A stretch of DNA of 64,000 nucleotides. Source: Bacteroidota bacterium. Lineage in GTDB: Bacteria > Bacteroidota > Bacteroidia > Bacteroidales > JAAUTT01. The DNA lies in NCBI GenBank assembly GCA_023429135.1, contig JAEYWD010000024.1, forward strand, positions 186,001 through 250,000, in the 5' to 3' direction. Positions 1 to 8,429 of the stretch are shown here, piece after piece (within the stretch, counting starts at the first letter, position 1; every line of letters begins with the position of its first letter). The notes beneath the pieces were generated by a model, which saw only the letters and a list, made by a program, of their open reading frames with translations, had not been told where the DNA came from and ran no database searches. Position numbers and translations under genes: made by a program.

Positions 1-651
1 GGAACAGAAGATAAAGAACTGCTCTTTCGTGAGATTCTGGGTAATGCGGAATTTCGAATTGATATAATTCTGAAAGTTATATTCGTACCGGTCCAGGTGA
101 TCGGGAGTAATATTGAGCAGAATAGCGATATCAGCCCTGAAGTCGTACATGCCGTCCAATTGAAAACTGCTGAGTTCAATTACGTAGTAATCAAAATCAT
201 CCTCGGCAACCGACCATGCAAAGCTTTTACCTACATTTCCGGCCAAACCAACATTTAGGCCTGCTTTGCGAAGCATGTGATAGAGCAGGGTAGTAGTGGT
301 AGTTTTTCCGTTGCTGCCGGTGATGCAAATCTTTTTGGCATCGGTATACCTGCCTGCAAATTCAATTTCTGATATAATAGGAATTCCAAGCTCCCGAATC
401 TTTTTAACAATAGGTGTTTTCTCAGCAATACCCGGACTCTTGATAACCTCATCGGCATTCAGAATCAGATCTTCGGTATGCTGTCCTTCTTCAAAATCGA
501 GTCCATAGTTGTCCAGTGTTTCTTTGTATTTGGGTTTCACAATTCCAAAATCGGAAACAAAAACATCAAAACCCTTTTTTTGTGCAAGAATGGCAGCGCC
601 TATTCCACTTTCGGCTGCACCCAGGACCACTATGCGTTTTTTATTTATCAT
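1..651 (-). CDS. murD: UDP-N-acetylmuramoylalanine--D-glutamate ligase (MurD), N-terminal part, cut by window edge
   Basis: Cytoplasmic Mur ligase that adds D-glutamate to UDP-MurNAc-L-Ala using ATP. The ATG is at 651 on the minus strand, and 217 codons are open to the window edge, so the C-terminal half lies outside. The N-terminus is a Rossmann-like nucleotide-binding domain (IVVLGAAESGIG, residues 7-18). The Mur ligase P-loop TGSNGKTTT is at residues 111-119 and the conserved NITPDHLDRY at 180-189. The gene starts 11 bp after the mraY stop, so it belongs to the same dcw operon. Assignment as MurD rather than MurC, E or F rests on the short Rossmann N-domain and on the position after mraY. 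Confidence 0.95.
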   Translation of the reverse strand, partial: MINKKRIVVLGAAESGIGAAILAQKKGFDVFVSDFGIVKPKYKETLDNYGLDFEEGQHTEDLILNADEVIKSPGIAEKTPIVKKIRELGIPIISEIEFAGRYTDAKKICITGSNGKTTTTTLLYHMLRKAGLNVGLAGNVGKSFAWSVAEDDFDYYVIELSSFQLDGMYDFRADIAILLNITPDHLDRYEYNFQNYINSKFRITQNLTKEQFFIFCS

Positions 652-662
652 TTTTCCTGATG

Positions 663-1913
663 TTATCGGATTTTGAGTGTTACAATGGTTAATATGGCCA
701 GAACGATTCCCACAATCCAGAATCGGGTGACAATTTTAGCTTCGGGATATCCCTTCAACTGATAATGATGATGCAAAGGAGCCATTTTGAAAATTCGGCG
801 GCCTTCGCCGTATTTTCTGCGGGTATATTTAAAATATCCTACCTGCATCATAACAGAAAGATTTTCAATAATAAATATTCCACAGAGAATGGGTATTAAA
901 AGTTCTTTACGGATTAGGACAGCAAAAACCGAGATAATACCTCCAATGGCCAAACTTCCGGTATCGCCCATGAAAACCTGTGCTGGATATGTGTTGTACC
1001 AAAGAAATCCTACAGTAGCACCAATGAATGCACTTATAAATATTACCAGCTCGCCAGTATATGGCAGGTACATTATATTCAGGTAATTTGCATAGATGAT
1101 GTTACCTGATACATATGCCAGTATTGCAAGCGTGGCCCCAATAATGGCCGATGTTCCCGATGCCAGTCCGTCCAGTCCGTCGGTTATATTTGCTCCGTTA
1201 GAAATGGCAGTAATAATGAATATTACAACCAGTGTAAAAACAATCCAACCATATTTCTTCGCTTTATCGCCCATGAACCCAATGAGGGAGCTGTAATCAA
1301 ATTCATGATTTTTAAGGAAAGGAATGGTTGTTTTGTACGATTTCTCATCGTGGATAACATAAGGAGTAGAAGCCGGAAGATTATCAGGATTCTCCGTGAT
1401 GCCCGGCATGGTATTAAACTCCGTAGCAGGCATACGGTCGCGTACAACTACCTGGTCGCTGAAGCTAAGCGTAATACCAATAATCAGTCCTAATGTTACC
1501 TGTCCCAGGACTTTAAATTTTCCGTGAAGCCCTTTTTTATCCTTCTTGAAAACCTTGATATAATCATCAGCAAAACCTACAAACCCCAGAGTAATGGTAG
1601 TTATAAGCATCAGGATAATATAGATATTGAGTATATCGCAAAGCAGAATGGCAGGAACCAGGATAGAAATCAGAATGATAATCCCACCCATGGTTGGAGT
1701 TCCTTTTTTCTGCATCTGACCTTCCAGGCCTAAATTGCGTATTTCTTCCCCAATTTGCTTTTTCTGCAGGAACCTGATCAATCGTTTTCCTATAAAGAGA
1801 GCGATGAGCAGTGATAAAATTACTGCAAACGAAGCCCTGAACGAGATGTAATGAAACATCCTTGCACCTGGCACGTCAAGCTTATCTAAATAGGAGAACA
1901 AGTAGTACAACAT
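663..1913 (-). CDS. mraY: Phospho-N-acetylmuramoyl-pentapeptide transferase (MraY)
   Basis: Inner-membrane enzyme that moves phospho-MurNAc-pentapeptide from UDP to undecaprenyl phosphate, making lipid I. At 416 residues it is longer than the roughly 360 of proteobacterial MraY. The extra length is a polar segment around residues 165-220 between TM helices, before the conserved loop; from memory such an insert is common in Bacteroidota. Visible family motifs are FADDYIK (catalytic Asp pair), NGANITDGLDGLASG, and the histidine loop MAPLHHHY near the end. About ten hydrophobic helices. It sits 12 bp after murE and 11 bp before murD in the dcw operon. Confidence 0.97.
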   Translation of the reverse strand: MLYYLFSYLDKLDVPGARMFHYISFRASFAVILSLLIALFIGKRLIRFLQKKQIGEEIRNLGLEGQMQKKGTPTMGGIIILISILVPAILLCDILNIYIILMLITTITLGFVGFADDYIKVFKKDKKGLHGKFKVLGQVTLGLIIGITLSFSDQVVVRDRMPATEFNTMPGITENPDNLPASTPYVIHDEKSYKTTIPFLKNHEFDYSSLIGFMGDKAKKYGWIVFTLVVIFIITAISNGANITDGLDGLASGTSAIIGATLAILAYVSGNIIYANYLNIMYLPYTGELVIFISAFIGATVGFLWYNTYPAQVFMGDTGSLAIGGIISVFAVLIRKELLIPILCGIFIIENLSVMMQVGYFKYTRRKYGEGRRIFKMAPLHHHYQLKGYPEAKIVTRFWIVGIVLAILTIVTLKIR

Positions 1914-1925
1914 ATCTTTTGTATT

Positions 1926-3380
1926 TTATGATTCAAAAATTTCACGTATCACCTCTTTGTCATCGAAGTGATGTTTTACACCTTTAATTTCCTGGTAGTT
2001 TTCGTGGCCTTTACCAGCAACCAGAATAATATCGCCCTTTTTAGCTAAAGCGATTGCCGTTTTAATGGCTTCGCGCCGGTCGATGATGGTAAGGGCCTGT
2101 TTGCGCTGACCTGCATCGAGTCCCTGGGTCATGTCGATGAGGATATCGGCCGGATCTTCGCTGCGAGGATTATCCGAAGTAAGAATAAGCCTGTCGCTTA
2201 GCGTTACTGCCACTTTGGCCATCACCGGACGTTTGGTTTTATCACGGTCGCCGCCAGCGCCCACAACCGTAATAATATGCTGCTCACCCTGGCGGATCTG
2301 GTTAATGGTTTTTAAAACATTCTCCAGAGCATCGGGAGTGTGGGCGTAATCCACAATGGCTGTGATGCCATCGGATGACCTCAGATATTCAAAACGGCCT
2401 GAAACCGACGTCAGACTACTGAGAATTTCGAGTACCTTGTCACGATCCTGTCCCAGCAATACCGCAGCACCATAAACTCCGGTAAGATTGTAAGCATTGA
2501 ACTCGCCAATAAAGTGGGTCCAGACTTCCCTGCTGTCTATCTGCATCATTGTTCCGTCGAAGTGGCTTTCGATGATTTTGCAATGGAAATCGGCCATGGT
2601 TTTCAAAGCAAAAGTATGCTTGCTGGCATGTGTATTCTGAAGCATGATGCGGCCATTGCGATCGTCGGCATTTACAAGGGCAAAGCTGCCTTTGGGAAGA
2701 TTGTCAAAAAACTTCTTTTTAGCTTTGATGTATTCGTCGAAAGTCTTATGGAAATCGAGATGGTCGTGCGTAATATTTGTGAATATTCCTCCTTTGAAAG
2801 TCAGTCCGGCGATACGATGCTGAGCTACTGCATGAGAACTCACTTCCATAAAGCAATATTCACAACCGGCTTCAACCATCGAGTTTATCAGGGCATTCAG
2901 GGAAAGCGCATCGGGTGTTGTGTGAGTAGCAGCTACCTCCTTGCTATCGATATAATAAACCACTGTCGATATAAGTCCAACCTTATAACCAAGTTTGCGA
3001 AACATGTGGTACAATAATGTGGCGGTGGTAGTTTTTCCGTTTGTTCCGGTAACACCAACAAGCGTCAATCTTTCGGAAGGTCTGTTAAAAAAATTCGAGC
3101 ATATTTCGCCCAAAGCCTTCGAGCTATTATCCACGAGGATATAAACGATTTCCGGTTTTAATTCTGCAGGCAATTCCTCGCTAACAATAGCAACAGCTCC
3201 TTTTTCGACAGCCATGGAAATAAAGTTATGACCATCGGAAACAGTACCTCGGGTAGCCACAAAAACACAACCGGCAGCTACTTTTCGGCTGTCAAAGCAA
3301 ACGCCGGAGATCTCCCTGTCGGGATTCCCTTCCAGTTTCTTCACCTTTACGCCTTCTAATATGTCCTGTACTGTTTTCAA
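1926..3380 (-). CDS. murE: UDP-MurNAc-L-Ala-D-Glu:meso-DAP ligase (MurE), TTG start
   Basis: Cytoplasmic ligase adding the third residue of the peptidoglycan stem. 484 residues, normal for MurE. The P-loop GVTGTNGKTTTATLL lies near residue 110. The C-terminal domain carries SDNPRSEDP, and the DNPR signature marks meso-diaminopimelate specificity, so the wall should be of the DAP type. No ATG lies in frame between the upstream in-frame stop and the conserved N-terminus; the best start is TTG at 3380, giving MKTVQDILEG. Part of the dcw operon between ftsI and mraY. Confidence 0.95.
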   Translation of the reverse strand: MKTVQDILEGVKVKKLEGNPDREISGVCFDSRKVAAGCVFVATRGTVSDGHNFISMAVEKGAVAIVSEELPAELKPEIVYILVDNSSKALGEICSNFFNRPSERLTLVGVTGTNGKTTTATLLYHMFRKLGYKVGLISTVVYYIDSKEVAATHTTPDALSLNALINSMVEAGCEYCFMEVSSHAVAQHRIAGLTFKGGIFTNITHDHLDFHKTFDEYIKAKKKFFDNLPKGSFALVNADDRNGRIMLQNTHASKHTFALKTMADFHCKIIESHFDGTMMQIDSREVWTHFIGEFNAYNLTGVYGAAVLLGQDRDKVLEILSSLTSVSGRFEYLRSSDGITAIVDYAHTPDALENVLKTINQIRQGEQHIITVVGAGGDRDKTKRPVMAKVAVTLSDRLILTSDNPRSEDPADILIDMTQGLDAGQRKQALTIIDRREAIKTAIALAKKGDIILVAGKGHENYQEIKGVKHHFDDKEVIREIFES

Positions 3381-3425
3381 ATTCTTAAATTCTTCTTGTA
3401 TTTTACTAATTACTTACGACTAAAC

Positions 3426-5534
3426 TCATCCATAACTCATTTCCAGATAAATGGTTCCCCCATTTACAATTCTGGTGCCCGGAGCAATACTCTGTTTTAC
3501 AACTTTTCCACGTCCTTTCACCACAACCTTTAAACCGGCATTTTCGAGAAGGTAAAGTGCATCTTTAAGGCCCATATCCACCACATTAGGAACCAGTTGC
3601 TCAATCACCGAACGCGGTTGGAGTTCAATCTTGTCGTCCTTCTTATTAGTAGTTACCCAGTCGGTTTTAGCCGAATTCTCAACCGGGATGCGCAGTTTGT
3701 CCATTACAATATCCAGTTCCCTGCGATAACCTGTTTTGGAGTAAGGAACGTCAACTATTGGATGACGCTGGGGCTCAATTACAGGGTGCCAGTTCAGACT
3801 CGTGGCATAAACCTTATCGGCAATTTCCTTGAATACCGGACCAGCAACCACATTGCCATAATAAACACTGTTCGATGGCGAATTCACCACTACAATGCAA
3901 GAGTATTTAGGATCTTCAGCAGGAAAATAGCCAACAAATGAAGCCTGGTAGCTTACTCTGTCGTATCCGGCTTTGCCTTTTGCAATCTGGGCTGTTCCGG
4001 TTTTTCCGGCGATATGTAAAACCGAATCGCGAAGGTTTTTGGCTGATCCCGAGTCTACAACTCCTGCAAGCATTTTTTTTAATTTCTTTATGGTTGTTGA
4101 GGAGCAGATGGAGGGATTGATCACTTCCGGCTCAATGCTCCTGATCACATTTCCATGTTGCGAGACCGATTTAACAAAGCTGGGCTTTATCATTTTTCCA
4201 TCGTTGGCAACTGCATTGTATAAGGTTAAAGTGTGTATAGGAGCTAACCTCAGTTCATACCCAATAGCCATCATTGGCAGCGACCAGCCCGACCAATACT
4301 TGTCGCCCGGGTATTTAATTTCAGGCTTTCCCTCTCCCCTGATTTCAATACCTAATTTCTTATTTAGTTTCATCCGGTAAAGGCGGTCGATAAACTGGCT
4401 TTCGCGGCCTGTATAATACTGAATTATTTTTTTGGAAATTCCCACATTCGATGAGACCTCGAAAGCTTTAAGCATGGTGATTTTGCCCAATCCCTTTTCG
4501 TGGCTTTCTCTTATCTTTTTCCCTTTATACATAAAAAATCCTTCACCAGTGTCAACGGTATCTTCCAGATCCACATAGCCATCCTCAAGCAAGGCAATCA
4601 TGGAAGCAAGCTTAAAAGTTGAACCAGGCTCTGAGCTTTCACCAAGAGCGTAGTTATATTTTTCCATATAAACACCGCTCTCATCTTTCTCAAGACTGGT
4701 TATCGCTTTGATTTCGCCGGTTTTAACTTCCATCAGGATGGCGCATCCATGTTGTGCGTTATGTTGCATCAACTGCTTTCGCAAAGCGCTCTCGGCAACA
4801 TCCTGAATGTTAATGTCGATAGTTGTTGTTACATCGTAGCCATCAACAGGCTCCACCTCGTTGCGATCGTTCACAGGCAGCCAGACTCCGCCCGAAAGTC
4901 GCTGCATGAGCCTTACTCCCTGCACGCCTCTGAGATCTTTATCATATGCTCCTTCAATACCAACAATATTACCAACTTCGCTTTTACTAGTATTACCAAC
5001 GGTGCGGGAGGCTATGGATCCGTGTGGCTTAATACGAACATTGGACTGAACTGCAATTAGCCCCCCTTTATTCTTTCCAAGCCTGAACATGGGGAATGTG
5101 CGTAATTTTTTTAACTGGATATAATCTACTCTTCGTTTCAACAAATAGAACTGGCGCTTCTCCTTGCGGGCTTGTATCAATTCGCGTTTATATTCGCTTT
5201 TCGATTTATCGTCAAACAGTTGCGAAAGACAAATACTAAGCGAATCCACATTCTTATCGAAAATCTCATCAGTAAGACCTCTGGCACGGGTGTCGATCCT
5301 TATTTCGTAAAAAGGAACCGAACTTGCAAGCAAGCGACCATCAGCAGCTAAAATGTCGCCTCTGTTAGGATCGATAGTAATATTGTTCAAACTTAACTCT
5401 TTGGCAAGGCTCCTCCATTTGCTGCCCTGAACAAACTGAACCGAAAACAATTGAACTACAATTGCGACCGCCAGCAGTATCAGGCTCACATACACGAGTC
5501 CCACACGGAGTAATATGTCTTTTTTAATGGACAT
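3426..5534 (-). CDS. ftsI: Division-specific transpeptidase, class B penicillin-binding protein with PASTA domain (FtsI/PBP3)
   Basis: Septal peptidoglycan transpeptidase, anchored by one N-terminal TM helix (about residues 10-30) with the rest in the periplasm. The dimerisation domain follows. The catalytic motifs are visible: SxxK as EPGSTFKLAS, SxN as SSNVG and KTG as KTGTAQ. The last 60 residues or so form one PASTA domain (VPNVVDMGLKDALYLLENAG). 702 residues is longer than E. coli FtsI (588), mostly because of the PASTA tail and linker. It starts 1 bp after the ftsL-like gene stop, as expected in the dcw operon. Confidence 0.95.
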   Translation of the reverse strand: MSIKKDILLRVGLVYVSLILLAVAIVVQLFSVQFVQGSKWRSLAKELSLNNITIDPNRGDILAADGRLLASSVPFYEIRIDTRARGLTDEIFDKNVDSLSICLSQLFDDKSKSEYKRELIQARKEKRQFYLLKRRVDYIQLKKLRTFPMFRLGKNKGGLIAVQSNVRIKPHGSIASRTVGNTSKSEVGNIVGIEGAYDKDLRGVQGVRLMQRLSGGVWLPVNDRNEVEPVDGYDVTTTIDINIQDVAESALRKQLMQHNAQHGCAILMEVKTGEIKAITSLEKDESGVYMEKYNYALGESSEPGSTFKLASMIALLEDGYVDLEDTVDTGEGFFMYKGKKIRESHEKGLGKITMLKAFEVSSNVGISKKIIQYYTGRESQFIDRLYRMKLNKKLGIEIRGEGKPEIKYPGDKYWSGWSLPMMAIGYELRLAPIHTLTLYNAVANDGKMIKPSFVKSVSQHGNVIRSIEPEVINPSICSSTTIKKLKKMLAGVVDSGSAKNLRDSVLHIAGKTGTAQIAKGKAGYDRVSYQASFVGYFPAEDPKYSCIVVVNSPSNSVYYGNVVAGPVFKEIADKVYATSLNWHPVIEPQRHPIVDVPYSKTGYRRELDIVMDKLRIPVENSAKTDWVTTNKKDDKIELQPRSVIEQLVPNVVDMGLKDALYLLENAGLKVVVKGRGKVVKQSIAPGTRIVNGGTIYLEMSYG

Positions 5535-5535
5535 T

Positions 5536-5907
5536 TTAGTACTTCGATTTTATTTTGGCAGGAGGTTCTGTCGATTCCTCCAATCCTAAATTCTTCTCTT
5601 TAATTAGCTTTATTACTTCCGACTGACGACTTATTCTCATCAGTTCCGAAGCTGTAGTTATTTCTTCTGCTCTCAGATTTTTAACTTCTTCCTGCATCTT
5701 TGTTATATCGCGTACTACTTTTTCGGCATGGTAGCGGTTACCAATGTAAACCAAACCAATAATGCAGAGGAAAATCAGAAACGGGAGCTGCTTTACCACG
5801 TTTGTGCGGGTAATTACAGTTCCATCCAGAAATTCACGAAACGAAGTGCCCTTCAGTTCCTTGCTTTCTTCTTTCTGGCCGACAAATTCTACATTCTCCT
5901 CTTTCAT
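5536..5907 (-). CDS. ftsL: FtsL-like cell division protein
   Basis: Small bitopic membrane protein of 123 residues. It has a cytoplasmic tail of about 38 residues, one TM helix (about 39-57, LPFLIFLCIIGLVYIGNRY) and a periplasmic heptad-rich segment (about 60-110) suited to a coiled coil. FtsL sequences diverge strongly, so the call rests on size, topology and position between rsmH and ftsI, the canonical FtsL slot. In other bacteria FtsL pairs with FtsB and activates the FtsW/FtsI synthase. The stop is 1 bp before the ftsI start codon. Confidence 0.8.
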   Translation of the reverse strand: MKEENVEFVGQKEESKELKGTSFREFLDGTVITRTNVVKQLPFLIFLCIIGLVYIGNRYHAEKVVRDITKMQEEVKNLRAEEITTASELMRISRQSEVIKLIKEKNLGLEESTEPPAKIKSKY

Positions 5908-5948
5908 GCTGTATAGTGAAGTAGCTTCTTAATTAACAATCGTATTCA

Positions 5949-6845
5949 TTATATTCTCTCGGCAATTCTGAGTTTTGCGCTCCGTGCCCTGCTGTTTATG
6001 CTCAACTCGGCTTCCGAAGGTGTAATTATCTTGTTATGAATAGTTTTGAAGGGAACTTTGCGGTTGCCGAAAAGATCGCTTTCAGCTTCACCTTCAAATT
6101 GACCATTCTTTATGAAATTTTTAACCAACCGATCTTCCAGCGAATGGTAGGTAATAACAACCAGTCGTCCGCCGGGTTTAATTGCTCCAATGCACTGCAT
6201 CAGCATTGCTTTGAGGCTTTCCAGTTCGTTGTTTACCCTAATGCGCAACGCCTGGTAAACCTTGGCCAGGTATTTATTTTCCTGGTTGCGGGGTATGGCA
6301 GGCTTAATAGCTTCGATGAATTTATCGCTTGTGTCGAGTTTGGTCTTAGCCCTTGCTTCAACAATAAGGTAAACCAGCCTGCCAGCATTCTCAACCTCCC
6401 CATATTCCCTGAAAATGTACTTTAACTCATTCTCCGTTGCCTGCATCAGTATTTCGGATGCGGTAACCGTCGAAGTATTATTCATGCGCATATCCAGGGG
6501 TGCATTATGCTGAAAGGTGAAACCTCGTGAAACCTCGTCGAAGTGATGCGATGATACCCCTAAATCGGCCAGTAACCCATCGATTAGCTGAATTTTGTAA
6601 TACTTAAGGAAATTCCTCAAAAAGCGAAAGTTGCTGTTGCAGAAAATAAAATTTTCGCTCTTAGGTACATTCTGTTCCGCATCGGTATCCTGGTCGAAAC
6701 CGAGCAGCTTTCCGGTTGTAAGTTTCGAAAGGATTTCGCGCGAATGTCCGCCGCCTCCAAAAGTGACATCGACATAAATGCCGTCGGGTTTAATGTTTAA
6801 GCCTTCGATGCTTTCATGCAGTAAAACGGGTACGTGATAACTCAT
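5949..6845 (-). CDS. rsmH: 16S rRNA (cytosine(1402)-N4)-methyltransferase RsmH (MraW)
   Basis: SAM-dependent methyltransferase acting on C1402 in the ribosomal P site. 298 residues, family-typical. The N-terminal HVPVLLHESIEGL and the SAM-binding DVTFGGGGHSREIL are at the expected positions. LLADLGVSSHHFDEVSRGF and the C-terminal VITYHSLEDRLVKNFI are also family motifs. The ATG overlaps the mraZ stop by 4 bp (ATGA), so the two are translationally coupled. Confidence 0.97.
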   Translation of the reverse strand: MSYHVPVLLHESIEGLNIKPDGIYVDVTFGGGGHSREILSKLTTGKLLGFDQDTDAEQNVPKSENFIFCNSNFRFLRNFLKYYKIQLIDGLLADLGVSSHHFDEVSRGFTFQHNAPLDMRMNNTSTVTASEILMQATENELKYIFREYGEVENAGRLVYLIVEARAKTKLDTSDKFIEAIKPAIPRNQENKYLAKVYQALRIRVNNELESLKAMLMQCIGAIKPGGRLVVITYHSLEDRLVKNFIKNGQFEGEAESDLFGNRKVPFKTIHNKIITPSEAELSINSRARSAKLRIAERI

Positions 6846-7312
6846 GACGTTGGAGGTTTATTTAAGTTTCCACCCAGAATTTTATTGGCCAGCTCCCCGA
6901 AATCGTCGCTTGTAATACCTGTCTGGTCGTAGAGTTCTTTCGACCATATTTCAATCTGATCGAGTTGCCCGGCTAAAACAACATCTTTATCAATTCCGGC
7001 AAGGTTTAACAAACGTGCAGGAATAAGAATCCGGTTACTTGAATCAAGTTCAACTTCAGCAGTGTCTTTGGAAAATTCGCGGATGAGCATCCGGTGTTCG
7101 CGGTTAAACCGACTTGTGTTATCAAGAATTTCCTGGATTCGTCGTTGCCATTCATCCATGGTATATAGAACGAGGCACTTCTCATAAATATCTTTTTTTA
7201 TGACAAATTTATCCTGGGCACCTTCAGGCATATTCTTTTTAAATGCCTGAGGAAGCATGATTCGGCCTTTTGGATCGACCTTGCATGAATAATCCCCAAT
7301 AAACGATGTCAT
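6842..7312 (-). CDS. mraZ: Transcriptional regulator MraZ
   Basis: AbrB/SpoVT-fold DNA-binding protein that autoregulates the dcw cluster in bacteria where it has been studied. 156 residues with two tandem MraZ domains: the first carries CKVDPKGRIMLPQAFKK, the second AEVELDSSNRILIPARLLN. First gene of the cluster. Four AAAGTGG-type repeats with 10-bp phasing lie just upstream (7355-7391) and are the likely binding site of this protein. Confidence 0.96.
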   Translation of the reverse strand: MTSFIGDYSCKVDPKGRIMLPQAFKKNMPEGAQDKFVIKKDIYEKCLVLYTMDEWQRRIQEILDNTSRFNREHRMLIREFSKDTAEVELDSSNRILIPARLLNLAGIDKDVVLAGQLDQIEIWSKELYDQTGITSDDFGELANKILGGNLNKPPTS

Positions 7313-7354
7313 TTTTAACTAGTTAAAGCGAATGTAAAATTATGCAATTTTCCA

Positions 7355-7391
7355 CCACTTTACACCACTTTTCTCCATTTTTTCCCACTTT
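7355..7391 (-). promoter_or_regulatory. Probable MraZ operator: four 10-bp-spaced direct repeats
   Basis: Read on the minus strand, the 7-mer AAAGTGG occurs at 7391-7385, 7371-7365 and 7361-7355, with the variant AAAATGG at 7381-7375. All four are exactly 10 bp apart, one helical turn. MraZ operators in other phyla are short GTG/TGGG-containing direct repeats with about 10-bp period just upstream of mraZ, so this array 43-79 bp before the mraZ start fits. Confidence 0.8.
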
Positions 7392-7459
7392 GTTAATAAC
7401 TTTTTCCGCAGACTGCGTAAAGCTTTAATTTTTTGTAATTTCGCATAAACCTAAAATCA

Positions 7460-8290
7460 ATGGAAGGCAATAAGGAAAAGGAATTGAAAGTAGACCTTGA
7501 AGAGGTTATAAGAAGTAAGAACCCTAAACTTTTAAAGGTACTACCGGGTTTTGTAATCCGTTATGTAAAACGGGTAATCCATCAGGACGATCTTAACCAG
7601 ATTATTTTTAATTTAAAAGATTTATACAACCTCGACTATGTAAACCAGGGGCTTAGAGAATTAGGAGCTTCATACACCGTGGAAGGCCTGGAGAACATTC
7701 CCGATAACGGACGGTTTATTTTTGCCGGAAACCACCCTTTGGGCGGTTTGGATGGCCTGGTACTGATGAGTGCTGTTGGCAGGAAGTTCAGCAATGTTAA
7801 ATTCATTGTGAACGATTTGCTTCTTAATCTTAAAAATATGGACGGGATTTTTGTTCCCGTTAACAAACATGGGCGTCAAAGCACCGACTATGCAAAAAGG
7901 ATTGACGATACCTACAAGTCTGATGGTCAAATTCTGTATTTCCCGGCAGGACTTTGTTCCCGTAAAATAAAAGGCAAAATAATTGACTTGGAATGGCAGC
8001 GGAATTTTATCAATAAGGCCATAGAATACAAGCGCGACATTATTCCATTTTACTTCGAAGCCCGGAATACAAACTTTTTCTACAATCTTGCTAATTTCAG
8101 AAAGAAGCTTGGCATCAAAGCTAATCTCGAAATGTTTTACCTGGTAGACGAGATGTTTAAACAACGGAGTAAGCGAATTCATTTGATTTTTGGTAAGCCA
8201 GTTCCATATACATTCTTTGATGGTTCGAAAAGTAAAAGGCAATGGGCCGATTATATACGTGGAGAAGTTTACAGCTTGGGAAGGAAATAA
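7460..8290 (+). CDS. glsA: Lysophospholipid-type O-acyltransferase, probable glycine-lipid O-acyltransferase (GlsA-like)
   Basis: PlsC-like acyltransferase of 276 residues. The catalytic block FAGNHPLGGLDG (about residues 88-99) has His and Asp separated by five residues (H-x5-D) instead of the classic H-x4-D. Further blocks are VNKHGRQST and ILYFPAGLCSRK, the last corresponding to the acyl-acceptor (EGTRS-like) motif. The next gene is a GNAT-type N-acyltransferase. In Bacteroides thetaiotaomicron the pair GlsB/GlsA makes N-acyl-O-acyl glycine lipids, and this pair has the same make-up, so I infer that role. No signal peptide; presumably at the inner membrane. Divergent from mraZ. Confidence 0.8.
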   Translation: MEGNKEKELKVDLEEVIRSKNPKLLKVLPGFVIRYVKRVIHQDDLNQIIFNLKDLYNLDYVNQGLRELGASYTVEGLENIPDNGRFIFAGNHPLGGLDGLVLMSAVGRKFSNVKFIVNDLLLNLKNMDGIFVPVNKHGRQSTDYAKRIDDTYKSDGQILYFPAGLCSRKIKGKIIDLEWQRNFINKAIEYKRDIIPFYFEARNTNFFYNLANFRKKLGIKANLEMFYLVDEMFKQRSKRIHLIFGKPVPYTFFDGSKSKRQWADYIRGEVYSLGRK

Positions 8291-8326
8291 CTAATCGCTG
8301 TTGAGAGAAATATTAAATTGTTTTAG

Positions 8327-8334
8327 TAATTTTG
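8327..8334 (+). promoter_or_regulatory. Bacteroidota-type -7 box (TAATTTTG)
   Basis: Exact match to TAnnTTTG, about 95 bp before the start of the N-acyltransferase gene; a TTG lies at 8301-8303 as a loosely spaced upstream element. Suggests that the second gene of the pair also has its own promoter. Confidence 0.4.
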
Positions 8335-8429
8335 GTATCCTTTTTAAAAAATGGGATATGAATTAGGTTGTACAATCAATGTGAATTGACCATAAAACCA
8401 GGGATATTTAGTGATTTAACTTAAAAACT

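Noticed and set aside
2514..3017. 167-codon plus-strand ORF opposite murE
   Set aside because: Antisense to a well-supported gene, no recognisable protein features and frame fixed by the codon pattern of murE.
7670..8242. 190-codon minus-strand ORF opposite the O-acyltransferase gene
   Set aside because: Shadow frame; the plus-strand product has clear acyltransferase motifs and this one has none.
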